This document shows positions 25,547 to 34,430 of a stretch of DNA of 64,000 bases, piece after piece. The notes below the pieces were generated by a model that worked only from the letters and a program-made list of their open reading frames with translations, was not told where the DNA came from and did no database searches. Origin of the DNA: Azospirillum sp. TSH58 (lineage in GTDB: Bacteria; Pseudomonadota; Alphaproteobacteria; Azospirillales; Azospirillaceae); contig NZ_CP022369.1 in NCBI RefSeq assembly GCF_003119115.1, positions 62,001 through 126,000 of the forward strand, in the 5' to 3' direction. Both the position numbers and the translations under genes were made by a program. Position 1 is the stretch's first letter, and each line of letters starts with the position of its first letter.

Positions 25547-26803
25547 ATGAGCGATCATCCGTCGAACCGCGGCCGGTGGAGCGGTCTGTCCACCCGCGCC
25601 ATCCATCTCGGCTATGAGCCGGCGAGCGCGCAGGGCGCGCTGACCCCGCCGGTCTTCATGACCTCGACCTACGCCTTCGAAACGGTTGAGGACGGTGCCG
25701 CGCTGTTCCGTGGCGAGAAGGACGGCTACATCTACGGCCGCACCAAGAACCCGACCCAGGCGGTGCTGGAGGCCCGAATCGCCGACCTGGAGGGGGCGGA
25801 GGCAGGTCTGGCCGTCGCGTCGGGGATGGCGGCGATCTCCGCCACGCTGTGGACGCTGCTGTCGGCCGGCGATCGCGTGGTGATCGACCACACCCTCTAC
25901 GGCAACAGCTACGCCCTGTTCACCCGCGGGCTGACCCGCTTCGGCATCCGGGTGGAGGTCGCCGACTTCACCGACCCCGACGATCTCGCCCGCGCCCTGG
26001 CCCTGCGCCCGGCGCTGGTCTATTTCGAGACGCCGGCCAACCCGAACCTGCGGGTCATCGACATCGCTGCAGTCAGCGCGCAGGCCCATGCGGCCGGCGC
26101 CCTGGTGATGGTCGACAACACCTTCGCCACCCCGGTCCTGCAACGGCCGATCGAGCATGGCGCCGATCTGGTGGTCCATTCGGCGACCAAGTTCCTCGGC
26201 GGTCACGGCGACCTGATCGCCGGCGTGGTGGTAGGACCGAAGGCGATCATCGACCGCATCCGCGGCAACGGCTTGCGCTACCTGACCGGTGCCACCGTCG
26301 CGCCGCTGACCGCCTTCTTGCTGCTGCGCGGCCTGAAGACGCTCGAACTGCGCGTGGAGCGGCACAGCGCGTCGGCCGCCGCCGTGGCCGCCCTGCTCGC
26401 CGCCCATCCCGCGGTGCGCCGTGTCGATTACCCCGGCCTGCCCGGCTCCCCCGGCCACGCCGTCGCCCGCCGCCAGATGAGCGGTTTCGGCGGGCTGGTC
26501 TCGTGCGAACTCGACGGCGGGCTGGAGGCCGGCATCCGCTTCATGAACCGGCTGGTCCTGGCCACCCGCGCGGTCAGCCTGGGCGACGCGGAGACCCTGG
26601 TGCAGCATCCGGCCAGCATGACCCACGCCACCTACAGCGCGGAGGAGCGCGCCCGCCACGGCATCGGCGACGGGCTGATCCGCCTGTCCATCGGGTTGGA
26701 GAACCTGCCGGACATCCGCGAGGACATCCTCCAGGCGCTCGACGCCGTGACCCAGACGCGCCGCCCCCGAACGCCCCCTTCCGATGAGCCGACCGGCGCC
26801 TGA
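25547..26803 (+). CDS. Cys/Met-metabolism PLP enzyme, methionine gamma-lyase-like
   Basis: This 418-residue enzyme closely resembles methionine gamma-lyase: STRAIHLGYEP, GALTPPVF, ASGMAAISATLWTLLSAGD, the PLP lysine Lys215 in HSATKFLGGHGD, and AVSLGDAETLVQHPASMTHA. But the residue matching the lyase's essential Cys116 is Asn: Tyr118-Gly119-Asn120 in LYGNSYALF. So it may have another specificity, such as cystathionine, O-acylhomoserine or an S-alkyl amino acid. The start is MSDHPSNRG. The gene precedes metQNI with a 52-base gap, so imported methionine-like compounds are likely substrates. Confidence 0.88.
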   Translation: MSDHPSNRGRWSGLSTRAIHLGYEPASAQGALTPPVFMTSTYAFETVEDGAALFRGEKDGYIYGRTKNPTQAVLEARIADLEGAEAGLAVASGMAAISATLWTLLSAGDRVVIDHTLYGNSYALFTRGLTRFGIRVEVADFTDPDDLARALALRPALVYFETPANPNLRVIDIAAVSAQAHAAGALVMVDNTFATPVLQRPIEHGADLVVHSATKFLGGHGDLIAGVVVGPKAIIDRIRGNGLRYLTGATVAPLTAFLLLRGLKTLELRVERHSASAAAVAALLAAHPAVRRVDYPGLPGSPGHAVARRQMSGFGGLVSCELDGGLEAGIRFMNRLVLATRAVSLGDAETLVQHPASMTHATYSAEERARHGIGDGLIRLSIGLENLPDIREDILQALDAVTQTRRPRTPPSDEPTGA

Positions 26804-26855
26804 CCGCGTCCGAGACAACCATCCGACCAACGAAGAATCCGGAGCAAGCTGCACC

Positions 26856-27695
26856 ATGATGGGTCGTCTTTTCGGGCGCGTCGCGCGCGCCCTGTCCAAC
26901 GGTGCCGTGCTGGGCATCGCGCTGGGCACCGTTCTCTCCGCCGGCACGGGCTGGGCCGCGGATCCCGTCCATCTGAAGGTCGGCATCCGCGGCGGCATCA
27001 GCGAGCCGATCTGGGAGATCGTCACCAAGGTCGCCAGGACGCGCGGGCTGGAGATCGAGCCGGTGGTGATGGCCGGCACCCTCAGCCCCAACGAGGCGCT
27101 GAACACCGGCGACCTGCAGGCCAACGCCTTCCAGCACATCCCCTTCCTGCGCGACCAGATCGCCCAGCGGGGCTACAAGCTGGCCGTCGTCGGCAACACC
27201 TACCTGTCGCCCATCGCCTTCTATTCCAAGAAATACAAGTCGTTGAAGGATCTGCCCAACGGCGCGAAGGTCGGCGTCCCCGACGATCCCAGCAACGAAA
27301 GCCGCGCCCTGATCGTGCTGCGCGACGAAGGGCTGCTGCGCCTGCGCGACGGCTTCGACGCCTTCAACCAGACCGCCACCCTGGCCGACCTCGCCGAGAA
27401 CCCGCGCAAGCTGGAGATCGTCGAGGTGAAATCGGTGGTGCTCGCGCGCTCCTACCAGGACCTGGACGCCGCGGCGATCATCTCCAGCTTCGGCTCGCAG
27501 GTCGGGTTGAACGCCGCGCGCGACGGCATCGCCCAGGAGAAGCGCGACAACAACCCCAACGTCAACGTCATCGTGGTGCGCGAGCAGGACAAGGATGTGC
27601 CCTGGGTCAAGCCGCTGGTCGAGTCCTTCCAGTCCCCCGAGGTCCGCGCCCACATCGAGAAAGAGCTGGCGGGCATCCTGATCCCCGCTTTCTGA
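26856..27695 (+). CDS. metQ: Methionine-type ABC binding protein MetQ (NlpA family)
   Basis: This 279-residue periplasmic protein has a signal peptide ending TGWAADPVHLKVGIRGG at about 35, again without a lipobox Cys. NlpA-family motifs are GTLSPNEALNTGDLQANAFQ, HIPFLRDQI, VGVPDDPSNESRALIVL and the C-terminal HIEKELAGILIPAF. ATG 26856 has GGAG about 12 bases upstream. It is followed by metN and metI, so this is the native receptor of that importer. Confidence 0.9.
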   Translation: MMGRLFGRVARALSNGAVLGIALGTVLSAGTGWAADPVHLKVGIRGGISEPIWEIVTKVARTRGLEIEPVVMAGTLSPNEALNTGDLQANAFQHIPFLRDQIAQRGYKLAVVGNTYLSPIAFYSKKYKSLKDLPNGAKVGVPDDPSNESRALIVLRDEGLLRLRDGFDAFNQTATLADLAENPRKLEIVEVKSVVLARSYQDLDAAAIISSFGSQVGLNAARDGIAQEKRDNNPNVNVIVVREQDKDVPWVKPLVESFQSPEVRAHIEKELAGILIPAF

Positions 27696-27747
27696 GGGGC
27701 GGTCATCGCATGACCCGCTCCCTCCGACAGGAAAGGTAACAACCGCG

Positions 27748-28854
27748 ATGCTGTGGAAACGCGCCGCCGCGCGCAGGGTGGCCGCCGATCCGGTCCCGAC
27801 CGCCGCAAGCGACCCGTCCTCGCCCCACATCCTGTTCGACGGCGTGCGCAAGACCTATCCCGGCGGGGTGGAGGCGCTGCACGCGGTGTCCTTCGCCATC
27901 CCGCGCGGCGGCGTCTTCGGCATCATCGGCCGCTCCGGCGCCGGCAAGTCGACCCTGCTGCGGGCGATCAACATGCTGGAACGGCCGAGCGGGGGGCGGG
28001 TGCTGGTCGACGGCATCGACGTCGGCGGGCTGGACGAGGAGGATCTCGTCCGCCTGCGCCGCCGCATCGGCATGATCTTCCAGCATTTCAATCTGCTGTC
28101 GGCCAAGACGGTGCGGGAGAATGTCGGCCTGCCGCTGAAGGTTGCCGGCATCGGTGCGGCCGAGGTCCGCGCGCGGGTGGACGAGCTGCTGGATCTGGTC
28201 GGGCTGGCCGACAAGGCCGACGTCCATCCGTCCAAGCTGTCGGGCGGGCAGAAGCAGCGTGTCGGCATCGCCCGGGCGCTGGTCCACCGGCCGGAAATCC
28301 TGCTGTGCGACGAGGCGACCTCGGCGCTCGATCCCGAGACCACCCACGCCATCCTCGCCCTGCTGCGCGACATCAACGCCAAGCTGGGGCTGACCATCGT
28401 GCTGATCACCCACGACATGGCGGTGATCCGGGCGATCTGCGACGAGGTGCTGGTGCTGGACCGCGGTCACCGGGTCGAGCATGGACCGGTCTGGTCGGTG
28501 TTCGGCACGCCGCAGGGGGACGCCACCCGCGCCCTGCTGCGCCCGCTGCGGCAGGGGCTGCCCGACGACATCGCCCGCCGGCTGCAGCCGGACCCGCCGA
28601 AGCATGGCGGCGGGCAGGCGGTGCTGTCGCTGCGCTTCACCGGCGAGAGCCACCCGGAGGGCATCGCGCTGGCCAGTCTGCTGGCGCTCGCCCCCGACGC
28701 CAAGCTGCTGCACGGCGGCATCGACCGCATCCAGGGCCATGCCCAGGGCGATCTTCTGATCGCCGTTCCGGTGGCGACGATGCGCTCGGCCGCCGGTTCC
28801 CGCTTCTCCCCCGATTCCTGGAAGGTTCTCGGCTATGTCGCCGACGATGTTTGA
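27748..28854 (+). CDS. metN: Methionine ABC transporter ATPase MetN
   Basis: This 368-residue ATPase has Walker A GRSGAGKST at residues 61-69, the Q-loop FQHFN, signature LSGGQKQR, Walker B ILLCDEATSALD and switch His in LITHDM. The C-terminal ~100 residues form the NIL regulatory domain that lets methionine inhibit MetN. The N-terminal 25 residues are an extra tail compared with Escherichia coli MetN. The 3' end overlaps metI by 20 bases. Confidence 0.93.
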   Translation: MLWKRAAARRVAADPVPTAASDPSSPHILFDGVRKTYPGGVEALHAVSFAIPRGGVFGIIGRSGAGKSTLLRAINMLERPSGGRVLVDGIDVGGLDEEDLVRLRRRIGMIFQHFNLLSAKTVRENVGLPLKVAGIGAAEVRARVDELLDLVGLADKADVHPSKLSGGQKQRVGIARALVHRPEILLCDEATSALDPETTHAILALLRDINAKLGLTIVLITHDMAVIRAICDEVLVLDRGHRVEHGPVWSVFGTPQGDATRALLRPLRQGLPDDIARRLQPDPPKHGGGQAVLSLRFTGESHPEGIALASLLALAPDAKLLHGGIDRIQGHAQGDLLIAVPVATMRSAAGSRFSPDSWKVLGYVADDV

Positions 28855-29491
28855 CCGCTATCTGCGCGCTTTCGGCGAGACCCTGACGATGGTCGGCGTG
28901 TCCGTCACCATCGCCATCGCCAGCGGCCTGACCCTGGCCCTGCTTCTGGTCGCCACCGCCCCCGGCGGCCTCTACCCGCGGCCGCGCTTCAACAAGGGCC
29001 TGTCGGTGGTGGTCAACGTCTTCCGGGCGATTCCCTTCATCATCCTGCTGGTGGCGTTGCTGCCCTTCACCCGGCTGCTCGTCGGCACGACGCTCGGCAT
29101 CTGGGCGGCGATCGTGCCGCTCAGCATCCACCTGATCGCCTTCTACACCCGCGTCGCCCAGGTCAGCCTGAACGAGGTCGACCACGGGCTGATCGAGGCG
29201 GCCCACGCCATGGGCTTCCGCCGCTGGCACATCGTCCGCCACGTGATCCTGCCCGAGGCGCTGCCCGGCCTGATCGGCGGCATGACGGTCTGCGTGATCG
29301 CCATGATCAACGCCTCGGCCATGGCCGGCGCGGTCGGCGCCGGGGGCTTGGGCGACCTCGCCATCCGTTACGGTTACGAACGCTACGAGACCCAGGTGCT
29401 GTTCGAGATCATCGTGATCCTGATCGTGCTGGTGACGTCGGTGCAGTTCGGCGGCGAGTGGCTGTCGCGGCGGGTCGACCATCGCCGTTGA
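28835..29491 (+). CDS. metI: Methionine ABC transporter permease MetI
   Basis: This 218-residue permease has five membrane helices and the EAA loop HGLIEAAHAMGFRRWHIVRHVILPEALPGLIGG in consecutive segments at about 125-157. SAMAGAVGAGGLGDLAIRYGYERY is the standard MetI motif near the C-terminus. Size is normal. With MetQ and MetN it forms a complete importer for methionine or methionine derivatives. Confidence 0.93.
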   Translation: MSPTMFDRYLRAFGETLTMVGVSVTIAIASGLTLALLLVATAPGGLYPRPRFNKGLSVVVNVFRAIPFIILLVALLPFTRLLVGTTLGIWAAIVPLSIHLIAFYTRVAQVSLNEVDHGLIEAAHAMGFRRWHIVRHVILPEALPGLIGGMTVCVIAMINASAMAGAVGAGGLGDLAIRYGYERYETQVLFEIIVILIVLVTSVQFGGEWLSRRVDHRR

Positions 29492-29516
29492 GGACGGCGG
29501 CAGCTTTGACCACCGC

Positions 29517-30989
29517 TCAGAAGCTCCTGGCGGCCTCCTGCTCCCGCCACCGCTTGCCGGTCAGAGCCTCGGCGACGGCCAGCGCGTGAGGGGCGATTTC
29601 CGACGCGCCGACCACCTCGCCCAGGCTGCCGCGGGTCGGCGGCCCGACGACGAACAGGCCGGGAACCGGCCGCCCGGCGGTGTCGAGCGCCCGGCCGCGG
29701 TCATCGACCTCGACACCCAGACCGAGCCGGTCCGGCCGGATCAGCCCCTGGGCGGCCAAGCCGGCCAGCAGCGCGTTGCGGCCGAAGGCAGCGCCGTGCC
29801 CGGCGCCGGTGCAGTTCACCAGGGCATCGTAGCTCCGCCCGACCAGGCCATCCCCGCCACGCGGCCGGTGGACGACCCACAGTCCGTCACCGGACCCGCT
29901 CTCCCCGGCGCTCGCCGCGACCAGCCGGCCGGCCAGCACGGTGAGGCGCCCGTCCGCCTGCGCGTCCTCCACCAGACGGGCGACCTGCGGGGCCGCCTGG
30001 AAGCGGTGGACGTCCCACCAGACCCGAAGATGGCGCTGGAACCGCCGCCGCTCGTCGAGGGGCAGGGCGGACCACAGGACTCCGTTCTGGAGACGCACGC
30101 TTTCCAGCACGTCGGTCCAGGGCCGGCCCACCCGCCGGGCGGCGGCGACCGCGGCGCGCACGCGGCGCAGCAGGTCGCGGACACGGGTGGACGGTTTGGC
30201 GGTGAAATCGGTCCAGGACGTGGCCTGGGGCGGGCGCGGGCGCGGCACCAGCCCGTGGCGCGACACCGCGGTCAGCGGTCCGCGTTGGCCGCGGCCGACC
30301 AGCGTCGCCACGACGTCGCCCATGGTCAGGCCGGTGCCGACGATGAGCACCCGGTCGTCCCGCGCGACGCCGTCGAGGGCGCCCGGCGCCCAGGGATCGG
30401 CGACGACCCGCGGGTGCCCGCCCAGCGCCGCCAGCACGCCCGGCAGTTCGGGGGGCGGGTTTCCGGTGCACAGGACGAGCGCGTCGGCCTCCGTCGCCGT
30501 GCCACCGGCCAGCTCCACGACGAAGCCCGTTCCATCGGCCGTCCCGCGGCGATGGGCGGCGACCGCCCGGTCGCGGCGGTGGGTCACCCGCACCGGCCCG
30601 GGCGCCGCGAAGAGCGACCGCAGCCGTTCGTCGAGGTAGCGCCCGAATTCCGACCGCGCGGGGTAGTGAAGCCCCTCCGACCAGCCCGCCGGATCGGCCT
30701 CCAGCACGCCGCGCTCCAGGCACCAGCGATGGAAATCCTCCTCCGCACCCTCCTCCCCGGTCCGGCCGGTCGCCGCCGTCATGCGGATGGAGGGGACGTT
30801 CACCCGATGGCGCGGATCGCCGCCGGGGGCGTAGGTCAAGCCGGCGCCGAGCGACGGCCGCGGGTCCACGAGCTCTACCCGGGCGCAAAAGCCGTCCGCG
30901 GCACCGGCGCGCACCAGCCCGGCCGCCACGCCGCTGCCCGAGACACCGGCGCCGACGATGACGATCCGCAAGGGGGCCGGCCCGCTCAT
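29517..30989 (-). CDS. FAD/NAD(P)-binding protein (NAD_binding_9-type)
   Basis: This 490-residue protein begins LRIVIVGAGVSGSGVAAGLV (FAD Rossmann fold). GLTYAPGGDPRHRVNVPSIRM at about 56-76 is the mark of the NAD_binding_9 family of uncharacterised flavoproteins. VLIVGTGLTMGDVVATL near 215 is a second dinucleotide motif. The ATG overlaps the amidohydrolase stop by four bases, so it is the last gene of the minus-strand operon 35473-29517. The operon context (Ssu-like importer) suggests oxidation of an imported organosulfur or amide compound; the substrate is unknown. Confidence 0.82.
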   Translation of the reverse strand: MSGPAPLRIVIVGAGVSGSGVAAGLVRAGAADGFCARVELVDPRPSLGAGLTYAPGGDPRHRVNVPSIRMTAATGRTGEEGAEEDFHRWCLERGVLEADPAGWSEGLHYPARSEFGRYLDERLRSLFAAPGPVRVTHRRDRAVAAHRRGTADGTGFVVELAGGTATEADALVLCTGNPPPELPGVLAALGGHPRVVADPWAPGALDGVARDDRVLIVGTGLTMGDVVATLVGRGQRGPLTAVSRHGLVPRPRPPQATSWTDFTAKPSTRVRDLLRRVRAAVAAARRVGRPWTDVLESVRLQNGVLWSALPLDERRRFQRHLRVWWDVHRFQAAPQVARLVEDAQADGRLTVLAGRLVAASAGESGSGDGLWVVHRPRGGDGLVGRSYDALVNCTGAGHGAAFGRNALLAGLAAQGLIRPDRLGLGVEVDDRGRALDTAGRPVPGLFVVGPPTRGSLGEVVGASEIAPHALAVAEALTGKRWREQEAARSF

Positions 30990-32653
30990 ACCCCCTCGCG
31001 ATGGACGATCCGCCCGCCGGCCACGGTCAGGCGGCAACGCAGGTCGCGCAGCCGGTCCGGGTCGATGGCGGTGGGATCCTCCGACAGCACGGCGAGGTCG
31101 GCGGCGAAGCCGGGACGCAGCGGCCCCTTCCACCCCTCGTCGAAGGTCAGGGCGGCGCCGGCCACGGTGAACAGGCGCAGGGCCGTTTCGGCGTCCAGCC
31201 GCTGGTCGGGGCCGATCACCCGGCCGCTGGTCCGTTCGCGCCGGTTGCAGACCGTCCACAGGGTGAAGAAGGGGTCGTACGGGATGTTGTCGGTGGCGAT
31301 GGCGGTCGGGATGCCCAGCCGCAGCAGGTGGGCGTGCGGCACCACCAGATCGCCGCCGTCCGGCTCGTCGAGATAGGCGGCTCCGCCCTTCCACAGGAAA
31401 TAGGTCGGGATCGTCGTCACCAGCACGTCGAGCCGCTTCAGCGCCTCCAGATCGGCCAGCCGGGCGCGGCCGATGTGTTCAATCACCCAGCGCCGCCCGG
31501 ACAGCCTGTGGCGCTCGTTCACCGCTTCGAGCACCGGCACCACCTCGTGCAGCTTGTCGCTGACGATGGTGTGCAGGCGCAGATCGTGCTCGGCCGCCAG
31601 GAAGCAGGCCTCGCGGAAGTCGGCGGGCGTCAGCGCCTGCTCGACGAAGCCCGACCAGCCGGTGTCGGGCAGGTTGGCGCGGGCGCAGCAGGCCACCGCC
31701 GGATCGCCGCCATAGGCGATGTGGACGCCCGACAGCTTGAGCCAGGGGTCGCCCAGCCCAGCGCCGCGCGCGTGGGCCAGCCAGTCGCGCATGGCGCGGC
31801 GCGCCTCGGCGATGTCGGCCCAGCTCGGGCTGACCACCAGCCCGACCCGCACCGTCAGCTCCCCCAGCTCCCACAGGCGGCGGTAGACCGAGATGGTCTC
31901 CGGCGCCGAGCCGTGCCCCTCATAGACGCTGGTGGTGCCCTGGGCGTTGTAGAGCCGCTGGGACAGCCGCACCCCCTCCAGCCGTTCGGCGAAGCCGAAC
32001 CGCGGCACCGCCGGCAGCAGGTCGAACTCGACGGTCGGGCGGCTGTTGCGCTCGACGATGACGCCGGTCGGCTCGCCGTCGGCGTCCTTCAGGATCTCGA
32101 CGCCGGAGCAGGTCGGCGCGGTCGCCGCCGTGATGCCGTTCAACGCCAGCGCCCGGCTGTTCAGGACGCTGTGCCCCGGCGGCTTGCCCCAGTTGCCGAA
32201 CAGGCCGGGGATGTAGACGGGATGATCCGGCGCGGCGCGGTCCAGCTCGTGCCGGTCCGGCGGCCGCCCTTCGGCCAGGGTGGCGGCGCCGTCGAAGAAA
32301 TAGGGCGGCGTGCCGATCGGCATGGTGACGATCCACTGGCCGGGCGGCGTCTGTGCCGCCGCCGCCCGCACCCGCTCCAGGATGTCGCCGACGCTGCGCG
32401 CGCCGGCCAGCGAGGGGCGCAGGCGCTTCAGCCCCTCGCGCTCCATATGGGCGTGGGCGTCGTTGAAGCCGGGGATCAGCGTCGCCCCGCCGAGGTCGAT
32501 CACCTCGGTGGCGGCGGTGGCGAGGCCGGCCACCTCCTCCCCGCCGACGGCGAGGATGCGGTCGCCGGCCAGCGCCACCGCGTCGGCGCGCGGCCTTGCC
32601 AGATCGAAGGTGATGGCCCGCGCGTTGCGCAGGATCAGGGTCGGTTCGCTCAT
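30986..32653 (-). CDS. YtcJ-like amidohydrolase (amidohydrolase 3 family)
   Basis: This 555-residue metallo-hydrolase starts MSEPTLILRNARAITFDLAR and carries FNDAHAHMEREG (H-x-H metal ligands, about 63-68), HTIVSDKLHE and RRWVIEHIGRARL (His ligands), and ATDNIPYDP (catalytic Asp, near 425). The C-terminal composite beta-domain (GFAADLAVLSEDP) is typical. YtcJ-like enzymes act on amides, formamides and cyclic amides. It sits between the permease gene and the FAD protein in the same operon. Confidence 0.88.
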   Translation of the reverse strand: MSEPTLILRNARAITFDLARPRADAVALAGDRILAVGGEEVAGLATAATEVIDLGGATLIPGFNDAHAHMEREGLKRLRPSLAGARSVGDILERVRAAAAQTPPGQWIVTMPIGTPPYFFDGAATLAEGRPPDRHELDRAAPDHPVYIPGLFGNWGKPPGHSVLNSRALALNGITAATAPTCSGVEILKDADGEPTGVIVERNSRPTVEFDLLPAVPRFGFAERLEGVRLSQRLYNAQGTTSVYEGHGSAPETISVYRRLWELGELTVRVGLVVSPSWADIAEARRAMRDWLAHARGAGLGDPWLKLSGVHIAYGGDPAVACCARANLPDTGWSGFVEQALTPADFREACFLAAEHDLRLHTIVSDKLHEVVPVLEAVNERHRLSGRRWVIEHIGRARLADLEALKRLDVLVTTIPTYFLWKGGAAYLDEPDGGDLVVPHAHLLRLGIPTAIATDNIPYDPFFTLWTVCNRRERTSGRVIGPDQRLDAETALRLFTVAGAALTFDEGWKGPLRPGFAADLAVLSEDPTAIDPDRLRDLRCRLTVAGGRIVHREGV

Positions 32654-32661
32654 CGTCGGCC

Positions 32662-33555
32662 TCAGGAGGCGGTGGTGTACCAGGGGAACAGGCGGCGGAT
32701 CAGCGCCACGAACAGGCGGTCGGCGATGAAGCCGAAGGTGCCGAGCAGCACCAGCCCGATCAGCATGATGTCGACCCGGAACATCTGGTGCCCGGTGGAC
32801 ATCATGTAGGCGATGCCCTCCCGCGCGCCCGACAGTTCGGCGGCGACCAGCAGGATCAGCGAGACGGCGATGCCCTGCCGCAAGCCCGCCAGGATCATCG
32901 GCAGCGCCGCCGGCAGAACCACCAGCAGCAGCGTCGCCAGCCGTCCCGCCCCCAGACAGGCGGCGGAGCGCAGATAGGCCGCCGGCACGTCGCGCACGCC
33001 GATGAAGGTGGTGATCCAGATCGGGAAGAAGCTGCCCCAGGCGACCAGCGCCACCTTCGACCCTTCCCCGATGCCGAACCACAGCACCGACAGCGGCACC
33101 AGCGCGATGGAGGGGACGGAGCGGAAGCCGTGCAGGATCGGCTCGCTGACATGGTGCAGCAGGCCGATGCGCGCGGTCAGCAGCCCGGCGGTCACGCCGG
33201 TCGCCGTCGCAATGGCGAAGCCGAGCGCCGCCCGGCGCAGGCTGACCAGGATGTTGGCCGGAATCTCGCCGGACAGCAGCATCGGGACAAACGTGTCGAA
33301 CACCACCGACGGCGGCGGCAGCAGCACCGGGTTGACCCAGGTGCCGAGCCGCGGCACCGCCTCCCAGACCGCCAGGAACAGCAGGATGCCCGTCACGTTC
33401 AGCAGGGCGCGCAGCCACGCCGCCCGCCGCCGGCCGCGGCGGTGGTCGCGGCGGAACGCCTCGGCGAAGGCGGCGGCGTCGGACGGCGCGTCCGCCGCCG
33501 GGCGCCGGGGGGTGGCGTGGCGAGTGCCGGTCATGCCTTCCGTCGTCGCGGTCAC
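32662..33555 (-). CDS. ABC transporter permease, SsuC/TauC-like
   Basis: This 297-residue permease has six membrane helices and the EAA-type loop YLRSAACLGAGRLATLLLVVLPAALPMILAGLRQG in consecutive segments at about 195-230. RSVPSIALVPLSVLWFGIGEGSKV is the hallmark of the sulfonate/nitrate/taurine subfamily. The start is GTG at 33555, overlapping the ATPase stop (GTGA). The first ~50 residues are hydrophilic. Confidence 0.9.
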   Translation of the reverse strand: MTATTEGMTGTRHATPRRPAADAPSDAAAFAEAFRRDHRRGRRRAAWLRALLNVTGILLFLAVWEAVPRLGTWVNPVLLPPPSVVFDTFVPMLLSGEIPANILVSLRRAALGFAIATATGVTAGLLTARIGLLHHVSEPILHGFRSVPSIALVPLSVLWFGIGEGSKVALVAWGSFFPIWITTFIGVRDVPAAYLRSAACLGAGRLATLLLVVLPAALPMILAGLRQGIAVSLILLVAAELSGAREGIAYMMSTGHQMFRVDIMLIGLVLLGTFGFIADRLFVALIRRLFPWYTTAS

Positions 33556-34430
33556 GCGGCCCTCCGTTCGCCATCGGTCCCGCCATCGGGCCTGCCATCG
33601 GTCCCACCATCGACCCCGCCGGCCGTCCGGCTGCCGCGGGCCAGCGCCGCGGCGATGCGGGCGTATTCCCGGCCGAAGTCCGCCGACCCGCGGTCGCGCG
33701 GGTAGGGCAGATCGACCGTCAGATCCTCGCGGATGACGCCCGGCCCGGCCCCCATCACCACCACCCGCTGGGCGAGGAAGACCGCCTCGTCGATGTTGTG
33801 GGTGACGAACAGGACCGACACTCCCGTCTCCCGCCACAGCCGCAGCAGGTCCTCCTGCAGCGTGGTGCGGGTCATGGCGTCGACGGCGGCGAAGGGTTCG
33901 TCCATCAGCACCACCTCCGGCTCGACCACCAGGGCGCGGGCGACGGCGACGCGCTGGCGCATGCCGCCCGACAGCTCGTGCGGGTAGCGGTCGGCGGCGT
34001 GGCGCAGTCCGACCCGGTCCAGCGCCTCCAGCGCCCGGCGGCGCCGGATGGGGGCGGAGACGCGCTGCATGCGCAGGCCGAACTCGACGTTCTGCCGCGC
34101 GGTCATCCAGGCGAACAGGGCGTATTCCTGGAACACCACGCCGCGCTCCGGCCCCGGCCCGGCCAGCGGCCGGCCGCGGAAGCGCACGTCCCCCGAGGTC
34201 GGCGTCAGGAAGCCGGCGAGCAGGTGGATCAGCGTGGACTTGCCGCAGCCGGAGGGGCCGATCAGGCAGACGAACTCCCCGGCCTCCACCGTCAGCGACA
34301 CGTCGCGCAGCGCCCAGACCGGCGACCCGTCGCGGGCCGCGTAGATCTGCGACACGCGATCGAAATCGATCAGCGGCCCGCTCATGTCCCCCGTCCTCAT
34401 GTCCCCCCTCCTCATGTCCCCCCTCCTCAT
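33552..34430 (-). CDS. ABC transporter ATPase, SsuB/TauB-like
   Basis: The ATPase has Walker A LIGPSGCGKST, Q-loop FQEYALF, signature LSGGMRQR, Walker B VVLMDEPFAAVD and switch His FVTHNIDEA. Four in-frame ATGs, 15 bases apart (34430, 34415, 34400, 34385), precede MSGPLIDFDRVSQ, because the start lies in a tandem repeat. The outermost overlaps the binding-protein stop (ATGA), and two inner ones carry AGGAGGGGGG ribosome sites. Lengths therefore range from 277 to 292 residues. The C-terminus is also repetitive (GGVDGGTDGRPDGGTDG). Confidence 0.9.
   Translation of the reverse strand: MRRGDMRRGDMRTGDMSGPLIDFDRVSQIYAARDGSPVWALRDVSLTVEAGEFVCLIGPSGCGKSTLIHLLAGFLTPTSGDVRFRGRPLAGPGPERGVVFQEYALFAWMTARQNVEFGLRMQRVSAPIRRRRALEALDRVGLRHAADRYPHELSGGMRQRVAVARALVVEPEVVLMDEPFAAVDAMTRTTLQEDLLRLWRETGVSVLFVTHNIDEAVFLAQRVVVMGAGPGVIREDLTVDLPYPRDRGSADFGREYARIAAALARGSRTAGGVDGGTDGRPDGGTDGERRAA
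34381..34430. repeat. 15-bp tandem repeats across a gene start
   Basis: Three 15-bp units (plus-strand CTCATGTCCCCCCTC, one base change in the first) and a partial fourth. Read on the minus strand each unit supplies ATG and a purine-rich ribosome site, so copy number changes the number of starts but not the frame. Confidence 0.9.

Noticed and set aside
34381..34430. Possible CRISPR-like direct repeats
   Set aside because: Units are contiguous 15-mers without spacers and lie in a coding frame; the same holds for the 12-mers at 37420-37467.
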